From: Gramella sp. KN1008
GTDB lineage: Bacteria > Bacteroidota > Bacteroidia > Flavobacteriales > Flavobacteriaceae
Length of the DNA stretch: 59,460 nt
Direction: 5' to 3'
Assembly (NCBI RefSeq): GCF_004332155.1
Contig: NZ_SJDV01000013.1
Span: 1-59,460 of the forward strand
Shown here: piece after piece, positions 1-8,733 of the stretch
Numbering within the stretch: the stretch's first letter is position 1
Layout: every line of letters begins with the position of its first letter
Translations under genes and position numbers: made by a program
The notes under the pieces: generated by a model
Database searches by the model: none
Told to the model about the DNA's origin: nothing
Seen by the model: only the letters and a program-made list of their open reading frames with translations

Positions 1-76
1 CCACGTTGATAGGCTACAGGTGTAAAGGCAGTAATGTCATAGCCGAGTAGTACTAATACTCCGTAAAGCTTGATGC
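1..76 (+). rRNA. rrl: 23S ribosomal RNA, 3' end (partial)
   Basis: The first ~76 bases match the conserved 3' terminus of bacterial 23S rRNA: GTTGATAGGC near position 4, GTAGTACTAATACTCCG near 46 and a terminal AAGCTT-like end, which correspond to the closing domain VI of the E. coli molecule. Only the last bases of the gene are in the window. It is followed by a spacer and 5S rRNA on the same strand, so this is the distal end of an rrn operon. The exact 3' end is uncertain by several bases. Confidence 0.93.
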
Positions 77-252
77 GTAATGGTTCCGGAGCCGCAAAAC
101 TCCGGAACCGCCAAATGCTTATTTTATTAGTGTACTGCAGCTCTTTGTTTTTCGTTTCTTCAGATATGTCAACAATATTAGCCCGTTCCGGGCAGTCTTA
201 AGCACTCAGCATTGAGCTTAAAGCTTTTAACTGAAAGCTTATGACTTAAAAT
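77..252 (+). other. 23S-5S internal transcribed spacer
   Basis: The spacer carries no tRNA gene. It contains a 10-bp hairpin (82-91 pairing with 100-109, loop CCGCAAAA), a short GCCCG/CGGGC hairpin at 181-193 and an AAGCTTT/AAAGCTT stem at 221-240. These are likely processing structures of the rRNA precursor; that role is inferred from position. Confidence 0.6.
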
Positions 253-363
<111 letters not shown>

Positions 364-370
364 TTCTTGA

Positions 371-404
371 AAACCCTTTATCTAAACAGATAAAGGGTTT
401 TTTT
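371..404 (+). terminator. rrn operon terminator
   Basis: A perfect 13-bp stem (371-383 with 388-400) with an AAAC tetraloop runs directly into a T-run. It lies just after 5S rRNA and would act as a strong intrinsic terminator. Confidence 0.93.
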
Positions 405-458
405 ATGCGTATATCTCAGATACCGCTATTCTCTTATATTATTTTTCGAATTTTAATT

Positions 459-493
459 AAAAAATAAACCCGCATTGGGACATGCGGGTTTAT
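459..493 (-). terminator. Terminator of the aldehyde dehydrogenase/DUF779 operon
   Basis: A 12-bp perfect stem (464-475 with 482-493, loop TGGGAC) is followed on the minus strand by a T-run (complement of 459-463). It lies 25 bases beyond the stop of the DUF779 gene. Confidence 0.88.
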
Positions 494-518
494 AACCTGA
501 CAATTAACATAAGTAGCA

Positions 519-902
519 TTAATCAATAAAAGATTCCCCAAACTTAATTGGTTCCAGGTCTTCCATTTCTTCCTGGTTAAACATTCTGGATTTTATAACA
601 AATCTAAGCCCCAGGGGAATTTCTAAAGAAAAACTCGAACCTCGCCCTTTAGTAATATCAACCAGTAGTTGCGTGTGCTTCCAATATTCAAACTGGTCTT
701 TGGACATGAAAAAATCACAGCCATGAATATTACCGAGCCAGACATCATTTTCATTTAACAATAAATCACCTTTTTCAAGACACATTGGGGAGGAGCCGTC
801 ACAGCAACCCCCACTCTGATGAAACATGAGTTCACCGTGCCTGTCGCGGAGCTTATCAATGATTTCAGCTGCTTCCGTTGTTATATTTACTCTTTTGACC
901 AT
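519..902 (-). CDS. DUF779 family protein
   Basis: A 127-residue cytoplasmic protein recognised as DUF779 from the Cys-rich motif FHQSGGCCDGSSPMC near residues 27-41 and a second conserved patch around NIHGCDFF. No signal peptide or membrane segment is visible. DUF779 genes are commonly found next to aldehyde dehydrogenases of the AldA/AcoD type, and here the gene starts 5 bp after the stop of such an enzyme, so the two are almost certainly co-transcribed. The three clustered Cys and the nearby His could bind a metal, but that is inference. Biochemical function is unknown. The ATG at 902 is well placed for translational coupling. Confidence 0.9.
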   Translation of the reverse strand: MVKRVNITTEAAEIIDKLRDRHGELMFHQSGGCCDGSSPMCLEKGDLLLNENDVWLGNIHGCDFFMSKDQFEYWKHTQLLVDITKGRGSSFSLEIPLGLRFVIKSRMFNQEEMEDLEPIKFGESFID

Positions 903-907
903 CCTTC

Positions 908-2431
908 TTAAAAGAATCCCATTGGTTTCTTGTCATAGGAAATTAGCATATTCTTGGTATGACGGTAATGTGAAAGCATCATTTTATGATTTTCACGGCC
1001 AATACCAGATTTCTTATATCCGCCAAACGGAGCATGTGCAGGATAATTGTGATAATTATTAACCCATACACGACCTGCTTTGATAGCTCTGGATATCTGA
1101 TATGCCTGATGAGTGTCCCTGGTCCATACACCGGCGCCCAGTCCATATAAAGTATCATTTGCAATTTCTATTGCTTCAGCTTCATCTTTGAATGTAGTTA
1201 CACAAACTACGGGCCCGAAGATCTCTTCCTGGAATACTCTCATTTTGTTATTACCTTTTAATATCGTCGGTTTAATATAGTAGCCGCCATCAAGTCCTTC
1301 ATTGAATGCAGCTTCACCTCCGGTAAGGACCTCACAGCCTTCTTCTTTCCCTATATTGATATAATTCAGGATCTTTTCATACTGGTCATTGGAGGCCTGG
1401 GCGCCCATCATAGTTTCGGGATCCAGTGGATGTCCTAATTTAATAGCTTCGGTACGCTGTATAACTTTCTCAATGAATTTATCATAAATACTTTCCTGAA
1501 TTAGAAGTCGGGATGGACAGGTACAAACTTCTCCCTGATTTAGCGCAAACATAACTGCTCCTTCAATACATTTATCCAGGAATTCATCATCAGCATCCAT
1601 AATATTAGCAAAGAAAATATTAGGCGATTTTCCGCCAAGCTCGAGAGTTACAGGTGTGATATTTTTTGAAGCATACTGCATGATAAGCTGACCCGTAGTG
1701 GTTTCTCCCGTAAAAGCAATTTTATTAATTCTTGGACTCGAAGCTAATGGTTTCCCAGCTTCCGCTCCAAAACCATTCACTATATTCAGAACACCTGCGG
1801 GCAGTACATCTTCAATTAGTTCCATTAATATCATTATTCCTACCGGTGTTTGCTCGGCGGGTTTTAGTACAACACAATTACCTGCAGCCAGGGCTGGTGC
1901 CAGTTTCCAGGTGGCCATTAGTATAGGGAAATTCCAGGGGATTATCTGGCCAACAACACCCAAAGGTTCTGTTACATTGATACAAACCGTATTGGAGTCC
2001 AGTTCACTAACCGAACCTTCCTCAGCTCTTATCACTCCGGCAAAATATCTGAAATGATCTACTGCAAGAGGCAGGTCAGCCGCCAGGGTTTCCCTTACTG
2101 CTTTTCCATTATCCCAGGTCTCTGCCCTCGCCAGGTCTTCCAGATTGGCTTCCATTATATCGGCTATCTTTAATAAGAGGTTACTGCGATATGCGGCAGA
2201 AGAGTTATTCCATTCCGGAGCAGCTTTCCAGGCAGCATCTATGGCTTTATTAATATCTTCTTCGGTAGACCTGGCAACTTTTGTAAAACTGTTACCATCT
2301 ACAGGAGATATATTGTCAAAATACTCTCCCTTTACCGGGGCAGTCCATTTACCACCGATATAATTATCATACTTATCTTTAAAATGTGGTCTTTGAATGG
2401 ACTTTTTTTCTGTTGTTTGTACATCACTCAT
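908..2431 (-). CDS. NAD(P)-dependent aldehyde dehydrogenase (AldA/AcoD type)
   Basis: A full-length 507-residue aldehyde dehydrogenase that oxidises aldehydes to carboxylic acids. The catalytic set is intact: Asn167 in PWNFP, Glu264 in [11 protein letters not shown] and nucleophile Cys303 in [10 protein letters not shown]. The C-terminal [13 protein letters not shown] motif is also present. The sequence resembles the acetaldehyde/chloroacetaldehyde dehydrogenase group (AcoD, ExaC) found with DUF779 partners. It is the first gene of a two-gene operon ending at the hairpin at 459-493, and it is divergent from an AraC-family regulator 209 bp away that is the obvious candidate activator. The physiological substrate cannot be told from sequence. 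Confidence 0.93.
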   Translation of the reverse strand: MSDVQTTEKKSIQRPHFKDKYDNYIGGKWTAPVKGEYFDNISPVDGNSFTKVARSTEEDINKAIDAAWKAAPEWNNSSAAYRSNLLLKIADIMEANLEDLARAETWDNGKAVRETLAADLPLAVDHFRYFAGVIRAEEGSVSELDSNTVCINVTEPLGVVGQIIPWNFPILMATWKLAPALAAGNCVVLKPAEQTPVGIMILMELIEDVLPAGVLNIVNGFGAEAGKPLASSPRINKIAFTGETTTGQLIMQYASKNITPVTLELGGKSPNIFFANIMDADDEFLDKCIEGAVMFALNQGEVCTCPSRLLIQESIYDKFIEKVIQRTEAIKLGHPLDPETMMGAQASNDQYEKILNYINIGKEEGCEVLTGGEAAFNEGLDGGYYIKPTILKGNNKMRVFQEEIFGPVVCVTTFKDEAEAIEIANDTLYGLGAGVWTRDTHQAYQISRAIKAGRVWVNNYHNYPAHAPFGGYKKSGIGRENHKMMLSHYRHTKNMLISYDKKPMGFF

Positions 2432-2486
2432 AATCGTTATATTAAATTAAACTGAAATTTTTCCGGAGGAATAAAGCGGGGCTTCT

Positions 2487-2494
2487 CAAATTTA
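2487..2494 (-). promoter_or_regulatory. Candidate -7 element for aldehyde dehydrogenase operon
   Basis: The minus strand reads TAAATTTG here, matching the Bacteroidota -7 consensus TAnnTTTG about 55 bases before the start codon. No properly spaced -33 TTG is visible, as would fit an activator-dependent promoter. The rest of the 2432-2640 divergent spacer is AT-rich with no other clear element. Confidence 0.4.
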
Positions 2495-2640
2495 ACTTTT
2501 CGATTTCAATTATGTCTGACCTATTCTATTAATACGGTGAACAAATAGATCATTTAATGATTAATTGACATAAATATTTATAAAAAAATGTATTTTTAGT
2601 AGAATTAAATATTGAAAAATGAATTTCTGATATTGATGTA

Positions 2641-3564
2641 ATGATGCAGTTGCCAAAACATTTTCTGAAAAATCGAAAACTTGAGAATCTGGTAGAGAAT
2701 CAAACCTCTTATACCATGAACAATGCATCTCTTCATATTTTTGAAACTCATCAACAGGCAGAGAGTGTATTGCTGCAATTTGATCAGCCGGTGCTTGCCA
2801 GTATGCTGGAAGGTAAAAAGATAATGCACCTTCGGGAAAAGCAGCATTTTAATTTTCTGCCTGGTGAATCCCTGATTTTACCTGCAAATGAATTGATGTG
2901 TATCGATTTTCCAGAAGCTTTGGAAACCAACCCAACACGTTGTCTTGCCATGGCCATTTCCGAAGAAAAAATTAAAAAAGTCCTTGATCATATGAACGAA
3001 AATATGAGTAAGGCTGATGACAGGGAGTGGAACCTTATGGATTATAACTTTCACTTCACCAATGATATCGGGATTTATCAAATCCTGCAGCGTCTTATTT
3101 TTCTCTTTACTGAAAACCATCCTTCAAAAGAACTCTTTGTAGATAATATGCTTCAGGAACTTGTGATCAGGATCATGCAGACCAATTCCAGGAAGATATA
3201 TTCTGATAAAAGCTTGAAATTAAGCAGTAACAGCAGGCTTGCCTATGTGGTGGAATATATAAGATGCAATTTGCACCGTCCTATTCCCATAGAGCTGTTG
3301 AGTGAGAAGGCCTGTATGAGTGTCTCAAATTTTTACAGGGTTTTTAAAAACGAGCTCGGCATGTCTCCAACTGATTTTATAAATACGGAGCGTATAAAAA
3401 AGGCCGTAAGCCTGCTACAGGATGAAAAACGAACGGTTAAGGAAGTATATCTGGAATGTGGTTTTGAAAGCAGGTCGTATTTTAACCGCGTATTTAAAAG
3501 CAGGAAGAAAATCACACCAGGTGATTACCAATCCAGACTGAGACAAGTAAGAGCAGAAGTTTAA
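2641..3564 (+). CDS. AraC family transcriptional regulator
   Basis: A 307-residue regulator. Residues ~20-190 resemble the AraC-type N-terminal effector domain (LLQFDQPVLASMLEG and GESLILPANELMCIDFP are typical of the AraC_N family). Residues ~205-300 form the tandem helix-turn-helix: CMSVSNFYRVFKNELGMSP and FESRSYFNRVFKSRKKITP are the two recognition-helix regions. It is divergently transcribed from the aldehyde dehydrogenase/DUF779 operon and probably controls it in response to an aldehyde or alcohol; this is inferred from position. Its last four bases overlap the stop of the convergent DUF4268 gene. Two adjacent ATG codons start the frame; the first is used here. Confidence 0.9.
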   Translation: MMQLPKHFLKNRKLENLVENQTSYTMNNASLHIFETHQQAESVLLQFDQPVLASMLEGKKIMHLREKQHFNFLPGESLILPANELMCIDFPEALETNPTRCLAMAISEEKIKKVLDHMNENMSKADDREWNLMDYNFHFTNDIGIYQILQRLIFLFTENHPSKELFVDNMLQELVIRIMQTNSRKIYSDKSLKLSSNSRLAYVVEYIRCNLHRPIPIELLSEKACMSVSNFYRVFKNELGMSPTDFINTERIKKAVSLLQDEKRTVKEVYLECGFESRSYFNRVFKSRKKITPGDYQSRLRQVRAEV

Positions 3565-3989
3565 CTATGCAGAAATTCTTTAAAATCCTTAAAGAATTCT
3601 TCTAACCGCAACATTTTCGAAGCAAGAAATTCCTTTACCAGAGGCCAGTCCTTTTGATTATGAATACTTACATTATCAAGCTGGACATAGATCCGGGAGA
3701 TGACCTTTCCCTCCGGCAGTTCATATTGTGAATCAAAAATAATTTCAGGAAGATATTCACTTTTCACAATCTTTTGAAGTGATTCAAGTTTTTCAAAATA
3801 ATAAGCCCTTATTAACTCATCTTCATCAATAATATCTAGAGAAACCTGGGCAAGCTTACGGTTAAATGTGAATTTGAGCTGAATCTCCTTAATTTTAGTA
3901 TTGTAAAGAATCCATTTTCGAGGATATTCTTTTCCGAAGCTGGTCCAGAATTCCTGTCTTAGTCTTTTTGATTCTTCCCTGCTGAACAT
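3561..3989 (-). CDS. DUF4268 domain-containing protein
   Basis: A 142-residue cytoplasmic protein recognised as DUF4268 from the opening MFSREESKRLRQEFWTSFGK and the alternating charged strands and helices that follow. Homologues occur alone or as the C-terminal part of larger nuclease-like proteins, and the fold resembles PD-(D/E)XK-associated modules, but no catalytic motif is visible here and no function is assigned. The start codon lies one base beyond the stop of the upstream ZIP transporter gene on the same strand, so the two are probably co-transcribed. Its 3' end overlaps the araC-type gene by 4 bp tail to tail. Confidence 0.8.
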   Translation of the reverse strand: MFSREESKRLRQEFWTSFGKEYPRKWILYNTKIKEIQLKFTFNRKLAQVSLDIIDEDELIRAYYFEKLESLQKIVKSEYLPEIIFDSQYELPEGKVISRIYVQLDNVSIHNQKDWPLVKEFLASKMLRLEEFFKDFKEFLHS

Positions 3990-4673
3990 TTAAATAAAAT
4001 AAGCCAGTAGAATACCCAGGATGATCACTGCCAGTTTTGACGCGTTAAAGGAATGGTTCTTTGAGGCTTCAAATAATATAGTTGTTGAAACGTGAAGAAA
4101 GATACCTATAACTACCGCATTGACATAGGTAGCATATTCAGAAATAAATTCAACATTATTTTTTAACCAGCTTCCCAAAGGCGTCATTAGTCCAAAGAAG
4201 CCAAGAAAAAGGAAAACTTTGGTTTTACTCAGTTTACTATGAACCAAAAAGACCGAAAGTATGGCGGCCACCGGAATTTTATGTACAACCACCCCGTGCA
4301 GGAGATGATTGTGCTTATCCAGAGGGAAACCTTCCAGAAGGGAATGAATGCTTAAGCTCACAAGTAGCAGAAGAGGGAAGGCCGTTGAGTTCTCATGAAA
4401 ATGCAGATGGCCGTGCTCAACTCCTTTAGACAGAAATTCTAACACGATCTGTAATAATAATCCCAGCATGATGAAAACCCCTATGCCTGAATCAGGCTCG
4501 CGGTACACATCAGGTAGCAGTTCAAGTACCGTTACCGCAAGCAGGTACGCGCCACTGAACGCCAGTAAAAGTTTGAAGCCGGAAGAGCTTCCCGGTTTCA
4601 AAAAGAGTGAGATTAGATAACCTACCGCAACTGCAAGTATGGGTAGTATATAGATATAAAGGTTCGTAAGCAA
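3990..4673 (-). CDS. ZIP family metal transporter
   Basis: An integral membrane protein with about eight hydrophobic segments and ZIP family hallmarks: a His-rich loop VEHGHLHFHE between helices, LSIHSLLEGFPLD for the TM4 metal site and VVVHKIPVA for TM5. ZIP proteins import divalent metals such as zinc or iron into the cytoplasm. The reading frame is open further upstream to a TTG at 4748, but a -7 promoter element covers that codon, so the TTG at 4673, directly before the first membrane helix, is chosen; there is no ATG near the N-terminus. The start is therefore the least certain part. The downstream DUF4268 gene is coupled. Confidence 0.87.
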   Translation of the reverse strand: MLTNLYIYILPILAVAVGYLISLFLKPGSSSGFKLLLAFSGAYLLAVTVLELLPDVYREPDSGIGVFIMLGLLLQIVLEFLSKGVEHGHLHFHENSTAFPLLLLVSLSIHSLLEGFPLDKHNHLLHGVVVHKIPVAAILSVFLVHSKLSKTKVFLFLGFFGLMTPLGSWLKNNVEFISEYATYVNAVVIGIFLHVSTTILFEASKNHSFNASKLAVIILGILLAYFI

Positions 4674-4745
4674 GTTATTACTGGGGTTGATTAACGACAG
4701 CTCCCTTATAAGGGGAACAATCCTGTAATTATTATACTTTCCGCA

Positions 4746-4764
4746 CAAAATTAACTTATTTTTG
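4746..4764. promoter_or_regulatory. Back-to-back divergent -7 promoter elements
   Basis: The minus strand has TAATTTTG (4746-4753) facing the ZIP gene and the plus strand has TATTTTTG (4757-4764) facing the methyltransferase gene. Both match TAnnTTTG and are separated by 3 bp. Neither has a clear TTG at -33. Confidence 0.5.
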
Positions 4765-4784
4765 TCGTTCTATAAAGAAGGATT

Positions 4785-5945
4785 ATGGCGAATAACTTTA
4801 AAATGATCGCAAAGACCTTATATGGTTTTGAAGCGATCCTGGCGAAAGAATTACTGGATCTTGGGGCGATGGATATCAAACAGGGTAACCGGATGGTGAG
4901 CTTTGTTGGTGACAAGGGATTCATGTATAAAGCAAACCTGTGCCTGCGCACAGCTATAAAGATCCTTAAACCTTATGAAAGCTTTAAAGTAAATTCTGAA
5001 CAGGAACTATACGATAACATTAAACGACTCCCATGGGAGGATTTTCTGGATGTGAACGGTAGTCTGGCAATAGATTCGGCGGTACATTCGGATATTTTCA
5101 CACATTCACAGTATGTTGCGCTAAAGACCAAGGATGCTATCGTAGACAGGTTTCGAGACCGTTATGGAAAAAGACCGGATGTAGACCTTGATTTCCCTGA
5201 TCTTCGTATCAATATTCATATAGAGAAGAATTACTGTAATGTTTCTTTTGACAGCTCCGGAGATTCCCTTCATAAAAGAGGGTACAGGGCGGCAACAAAC
5301 ATAGCACCCATTAATGAAGTGCTTGCAGCGGGAATGCTAATCCTTTCCGGATGGCAGGGCCAGTGTGATTTTCTGGACCCAATGTGCGGAAGTGGTACGA
5401 TTCCCATCGAGGCCGCTATGATAGCCTGTAATATCCCTCCAAACCTTAACAGAAAGGAATTTGCTTTTGAAAAATGGAAAGACTGGGATGAAGATCTATA
5501 TGAGAAGATTGAGGAATCTGCCATGAAAAAGATCAGGGACTTCAGCTTTAAGATTCGTGGTTATGATAAGGCACCTTCAGCAGTAATGAAAGCCAGGGAG
5601 AATGTGAAGAATGCCAATCTTTCAGAATTTATCCAGATTGAACAGAAGAACTTTTTCGAAAGTGAAAAGGAAACTGACAGATATCTTCATATACTCTTTA
5701 ATCCTCCATATGGAGAGCGTCTGGAAATAGATGTAGAGGAATTCTACGCGAAAATAGGGGATACCCTTAAGCAGAATTATCATGGTACGCATGCCTGGTT
5801 CATCGCTACTAATTTTGACGCCATAAAAAGCGTAGGGCTCAGGGCTTCAAGAAAGATCAAACTTTATAACGGTCCTCTGGAAGGCCGGTTACTGAAATAT
5901 GTGATCTATGAAGGCTCCAAGAAGAAAAGCAAGCAGGATAACTAA
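4785..5945 (+). CDS. THUMP domain class I SAM-dependent RNA methyltransferase (RlmL-like)
   Basis: A 386-residue enzyme with an N-terminal THUMP RNA-binding region (~residues 45-155) and a C-terminal UPF0020-type Rossmann methyltransferase. Motif I is FLDPMCGSGTIPIEAA and the catalytic NPPY motif is in FNPPYGERL. The domain order equals the N-terminal half of E. coli RlmL, which makes m2G2445 in 23S rRNA, so this stand-alone form probably does the same or a similar guanine N2 methylation; the target base is inferred. The -7 element at 4757-4764 lies 20 bases upstream. Its stop overlaps the convergent DUF6048 gene by 4 bp. Confidence 0.88.
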   Translation: MANNFKMIAKTLYGFEAILAKELLDLGAMDIKQGNRMVSFVGDKGFMYKANLCLRTAIKILKPYESFKVNSEQELYDNIKRLPWEDFLDVNGSLAIDSAVHSDIFTHSQYVALKTKDAIVDRFRDRYGKRPDVDLDFPDLRINIHIEKNYCNVSFDSSGDSLHKRGYRAATNIAPINEVLAAGMLILSGWQGQCDFLDPMCGSGTIPIEAAMIACNIPPNLNRKEFAFEKWKDWDEDLYEKIEESAMKKIRDFSFKIRGYDKAPSAVMKARENVKNANLSEFIQIEQKNFFESEKETDRYLHILFNPPYGERLEIDVEEFYAKIGDTLKQNYHGTHAWFIATNFDAIKSVGLRASRKIKLYNGPLEGRLLKYVIYEGSKKKSKQDN

Positions 5946-6652
5946 TTCCTGTCTTTCTTGTAAAGGGGAAGAAGGTAGGAGATAGAATAACCATAGCCTG
6001 CTCCAAATTCACTACCGTCATAAGTGCGGCCGAAGCCGGGGATAACAAGATTGTCGAAGTTTGAAGGACTGTTCTGGCCAATTCTTCTTTTTAGCTGAAC
6101 ATTGGCAGAAAGGAAAAGGTTTTTTAGTACTTCAACTTTGAGTCCTACTACCAGTTCTGCCCAGTTAGCTGTAAGTCCGCTTACTTCACTGTCATCTTCC
6201 CTAATGTCCGGACCAAAATAGTCTGAAGAAGTATAAACCCTGTATTGATCCAGGGTTTGGGAAAATGTTGCAAAGCCGTAACGGACGCCTACAAAGATGG
6301 CATTCTGCATATCCTGCCAGTTCTCGTATGCATTATAATCACCCCCTACTTTAATATAGCTTCCCTTAGTCAGGGTCTGTATATTGTCACCTTCAAAGGT
6401 GATCTCTTCATTTCCTATTTCGGCAGCCGCGTAAAAATTATTATAAACACGGTAATCACCTACCAGTTCCAGCCCTCTATATTTGTCATCAATCAAGTTC
6501 CTGAGAGGTTTACTTAGGTCAACACCCACTCTTATTCCATATTTGTCCTTATACCGAATAGTATCATTCACATTCACTGTCGTTTGTTCCTGTGCAAGGG
6601 CAGAAAGACAGAAAAAAAGAATTAAAAATAGGCTAGAAAAATATCGATACAT
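5942..6652 (-). CDS. DUF6048 family outer-membrane protein
   Basis: A ~236-residue exported protein. The ATG at 6652 gives a signal peptide (MYRYFSSLFLILFFCLSALA, cut before QEQ); the longer in-frame start lacks one. The mature part has amphipathic strands and ends in an aromatic-rich pattern, consistent with a small outer-membrane beta-barrel. It is recognised as DUF6048, a family that sits next to DUF6452 and the rRNA methyltransferase gene rlmD in Flavobacteriia. The start overlaps the end of the DUF6452 gene by 20 bp, so translation is probably coupled. Function unknown. Confidence 0.82.
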   Translation of the reverse strand: MYRYFSSLFLILFFCLSALAQEQTTVNVNDTIRYKDKYGIRVGVDLSKPLRNLIDDKYRGLELVGDYRVYNNFYAAAEIGNEEITFEGDNIQTLTKGSYIKVGGDYNAYENWQDMQNAIFVGVRYGFATFSQTLDQYRVYTSSDYFGPDIREDDSEVSGLTANWAELVVGLKVEVLKNLFLSANVQLKRRIGQNSPSNFDNLVIPGFGRTYDGSEFGAGYGYSISYLLPLYKKDRN

Positions 6653-7151
6653 GGGCCTGATTTTGATCTTCAACATTCGGGCGTTCAATCTGAATATCCT
6701 GTATCCAGTTGTCATCGTCATTTTCCACATCTACATTTAAGCCAACATAGTTTACCTTATAGGCACAGGCACGGTTAAGGTACTCTTCTTCCCGGCCATA
6801 ACTGATGGTTAAAATATCAGAATTTCCAGGCTCATCCGGTTCTTCACCTTCTTGCGGGTCGGCTGGTGTATTCAATGTGAAAATGTATTCGGTAATATCC
6901 TGATCGGTTCTTAAGGGAATGGCAATACTATCCTGGCTATAGCGATTATAGACATAACTTGTATCATTGCCGACAGAGCGAACTCTGAGATTCTGGGGCG
7001 CCTGAAGTTCCTCGGGAGCTTCATTGTCATAAAACCTGATTATGAGCAGGGGAGTGGTCTCAGTGCTTTCAGGACAAATGTCGTCGCGCTGACAGGCAAA
7101 ACCGACCAATAAAAAAGAAATAAGTAAAAATTTATAAGTATAGCTTTTCAT
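6633..7151 (-). CDS. DUF6452 family lipoprotein
   Basis: A 172-residue lipoprotein with a signal peptide and lipobox LVGFAC at residues ~15-20, followed by a Cys-containing start (QRDDICPE). The rest is predicted to be beta-rich and has no enzymatic motif. It belongs to DUF6452 and is the middle gene of rlmD - DUF6452 - DUF6048, with a start codon immediately after the rlmD stop and an overlap with the following gene. The tight coupling of an rRNA methylase with two envelope proteins is conserved in the group but unexplained. Confidence 0.83.
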   Translation of the reverse strand: MKSYTYKFLLISFLLVGFACQRDDICPESTETTPLLIIRFYDNEAPEELQAPQNLRVRSVGNDTSYVYNRYSQDSIAIPLRTDQDITEYIFTLNTPADPQEGEEPDEPGNSDILTISYGREEEYLNRACAYKVNYVGLNVDVENDDDNWIQDIQIERPNVEDQNQAHVSIFF

Positions 7152-8561
7152 TTATCGTCTTTCTAAGCAAACCACGTTCTCCACATGATGCGTCTGCGGA
7201 AACATATCCACTGCCTGGGTGGCCGTAACCTTATAATGTTCGTCCAGTAAGGCAAGATCTCTTGCCTGGGTAGCCGAATTACAGCTAACATACACGATAC
7301 GCTCCGGCAATATACCAATAATTTGTGCCACCACATCTTTATGCATACCGTCCCTTGGTGGATCGGTTATAATAACGTCTGGATGTCCATGTTTATTGAT
7401 AAAGCTTTCGGTAAAAACCTTTCGCATATCCCCAACGTAGAACTCCACATTCTCAATATTATTTCTTTCGGCATTCTCCCTGGCATCTATGATCGCTTCC
7501 GGAACTGCCTCAACACCAATCACTTTTTTTGCCTGTTTTGCCACGAACTGAGCAATGGTTCCTGTTCCGGTATACAGATCGTAAACCAGTTCATCTCCTT
7601 TCAAACCAGCATAATCCCTGGCTATTTTGTATAGATTATAAGCCTGGTCTGAATTTGTCTGATAAAATGATTTTGCGTTAATTTTGAATTTAAGCCCTTC
7701 CATTTCCTCAAAGATATGATCACGGCCTTTATAGCAGATCACTTCCTGATCGTAAATGGTGTCATTAGGCTTATTATTGATCACATATTGAAGAGAAGTG
7801 ATCTCCGGGAACTTTTTGGCAATCGCATTCAGCAATAATTCCCGCTGATCTTTTCTGTCCTCATAAAACTGAATTAGTACCATTATTTCCCCGGTGGAAG
7901 AAGTTCGAAGCATAAGCGTACGTAGCAATCCTTCCTGATTACGGGTATTGAAGAATTCCAGTCCATTTTCTGTGGCGAATTTTTTTACGAAATTCCTGAT
8001 TGCATTGCTGGGATCTTCCTGAAGATGACACTTTTCTATATCAAGGATCTTATCCCACATTCCGGGAATATGGAAACCAAGAGCATTTCGGTTTTCGATA
8101 TTCTCCCCGCTTTGGATCTCTTTCTGGGTTAACCAGCGGCTATCACTGAAGGAGAACTCCATTTTATTGCGATAGAAGTAAATTTTCTCGCTTCCGAGTA
8201 TGGGTGTAACTTCTGGTAATTCAATTTTTCCCAGGCGGCGAAGATTATTTATAACTTCCTGTTGCTTATATTCGAGCTGGTATTTGTATTCCATATTCTG
8301 CCACTTGCAGCCACCACAGGTTCCAAAATGCCTGCAAACCGGTTCGGTTCTTTTATCTGAAAGTTTATGGAATTCTACCGCGGTTCCCTGGTAATACGAT
8401 TTTCTCTTTCGGGTCGTCTGCACATCGGCGATATCTCCCGGCACTGCATTGTCAATAAAGATTACACGTCCATCAGGAGATTTGGCAACTGCCTTGCCTT
8501 TGGCACCCGCATCGGTCACTTCAATTTCGCTAAAAAGCTTGTTTTTATTTCTTCTGGCCAT
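7152..8561 (-). CDS. rlmD: 23S rRNA (uracil-C5)-methyltransferase RlmD-type
   Basis: A 469-residue TrmA/RumA family enzyme that methylates C5 of uridine in 23S rRNA using SAM. An N-terminal TRAM domain (~residues 10-65) is followed by an iron-sulfur cysteine set (Cys76, Cys82, Cys85 in CRHFGTCGGC, plus a later Cys in DIEKCHLQ). The SAM motif is VYDLYTGTGTIAQF, and the catalytic loop is TDPPRDGMH with the nucleophilic Cys in VYVSCNSATQARDL. All key residues are present. The target is probably U1939, although some Bacteroidota members act at U747 or both, so the site is inferred. First gene of the operon with DUF6452 and DUF6048. Confidence 0.92.
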   Translation of the reverse strand: MARRNKNKLFSEIEVTDAGAKGKAVAKSPDGRVIFIDNAVPGDIADVQTTRKRKSYYQGTAVEFHKLSDKRTEPVCRHFGTCGGCKWQNMEYKYQLEYKQQEVINNLRRLGKIELPEVTPILGSEKIYFYRNKMEFSFSDSRWLTQKEIQSGENIENRNALGFHIPGMWDKILDIEKCHLQEDPSNAIRNFVKKFATENGLEFFNTRNQEGLLRTLMLRTSSTGEIMVLIQFYEDRKDQRELLLNAIAKKFPEITSLQYVINNKPNDTIYDQEVICYKGRDHIFEEMEGLKFKINAKSFYQTNSDQAYNLYKIARDYAGLKGDELVYDLYTGTGTIAQFVAKQAKKVIGVEAVPEAIIDARENAERNNIENVEFYVGDMRKVFTESFINKHGHPDVIITDPPRDGMHKDVVAQIIGILPERIVYVSCNSATQARDLALLDEHYKVTATQAVDMFPQTHHVENVVCLERR

Positions 8562-8604
8562 AGCGCAAAAATAGGATAATTAACAAGATTTAAAGAGAGG
8601 GCGG

Positions 8605-8635
8605 TTGAAATTTTCAGCAAACATTTAGTAATTTG
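8605..8635 (+). promoter_or_regulatory. Promoter of ornithine aminotransferase gene
   Basis: TTG at 8605-8607, a 21-bp spacer, then TAATTTG at 8629-8635, one base shorter than the TAnnTTTG consensus. It predicts a leader of about 90 nt. Confidence 0.5.
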
Positions 8636-8733
8636 CAGCAATTCAGAATTTGGGATGATTTCTCTCCTTTTCGTCCGTTTTTCAGGAGAAAAAAGAAGGA
8701 ATTGCTTAACACTAATACAAAAACTGATTTTAC

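Noticed and set aside
77..252. tRNA gene in the rRNA spacer
   Set aside because: The hairpins are too short and there is no T-loop (GTTCGA-like) or acceptor stem.
4674..4748. N-terminal extension of the ZIP transporter from the TTG at 4748
   Set aside because: The codon lies within the predicted -7 element, so it would precede the transcript start.
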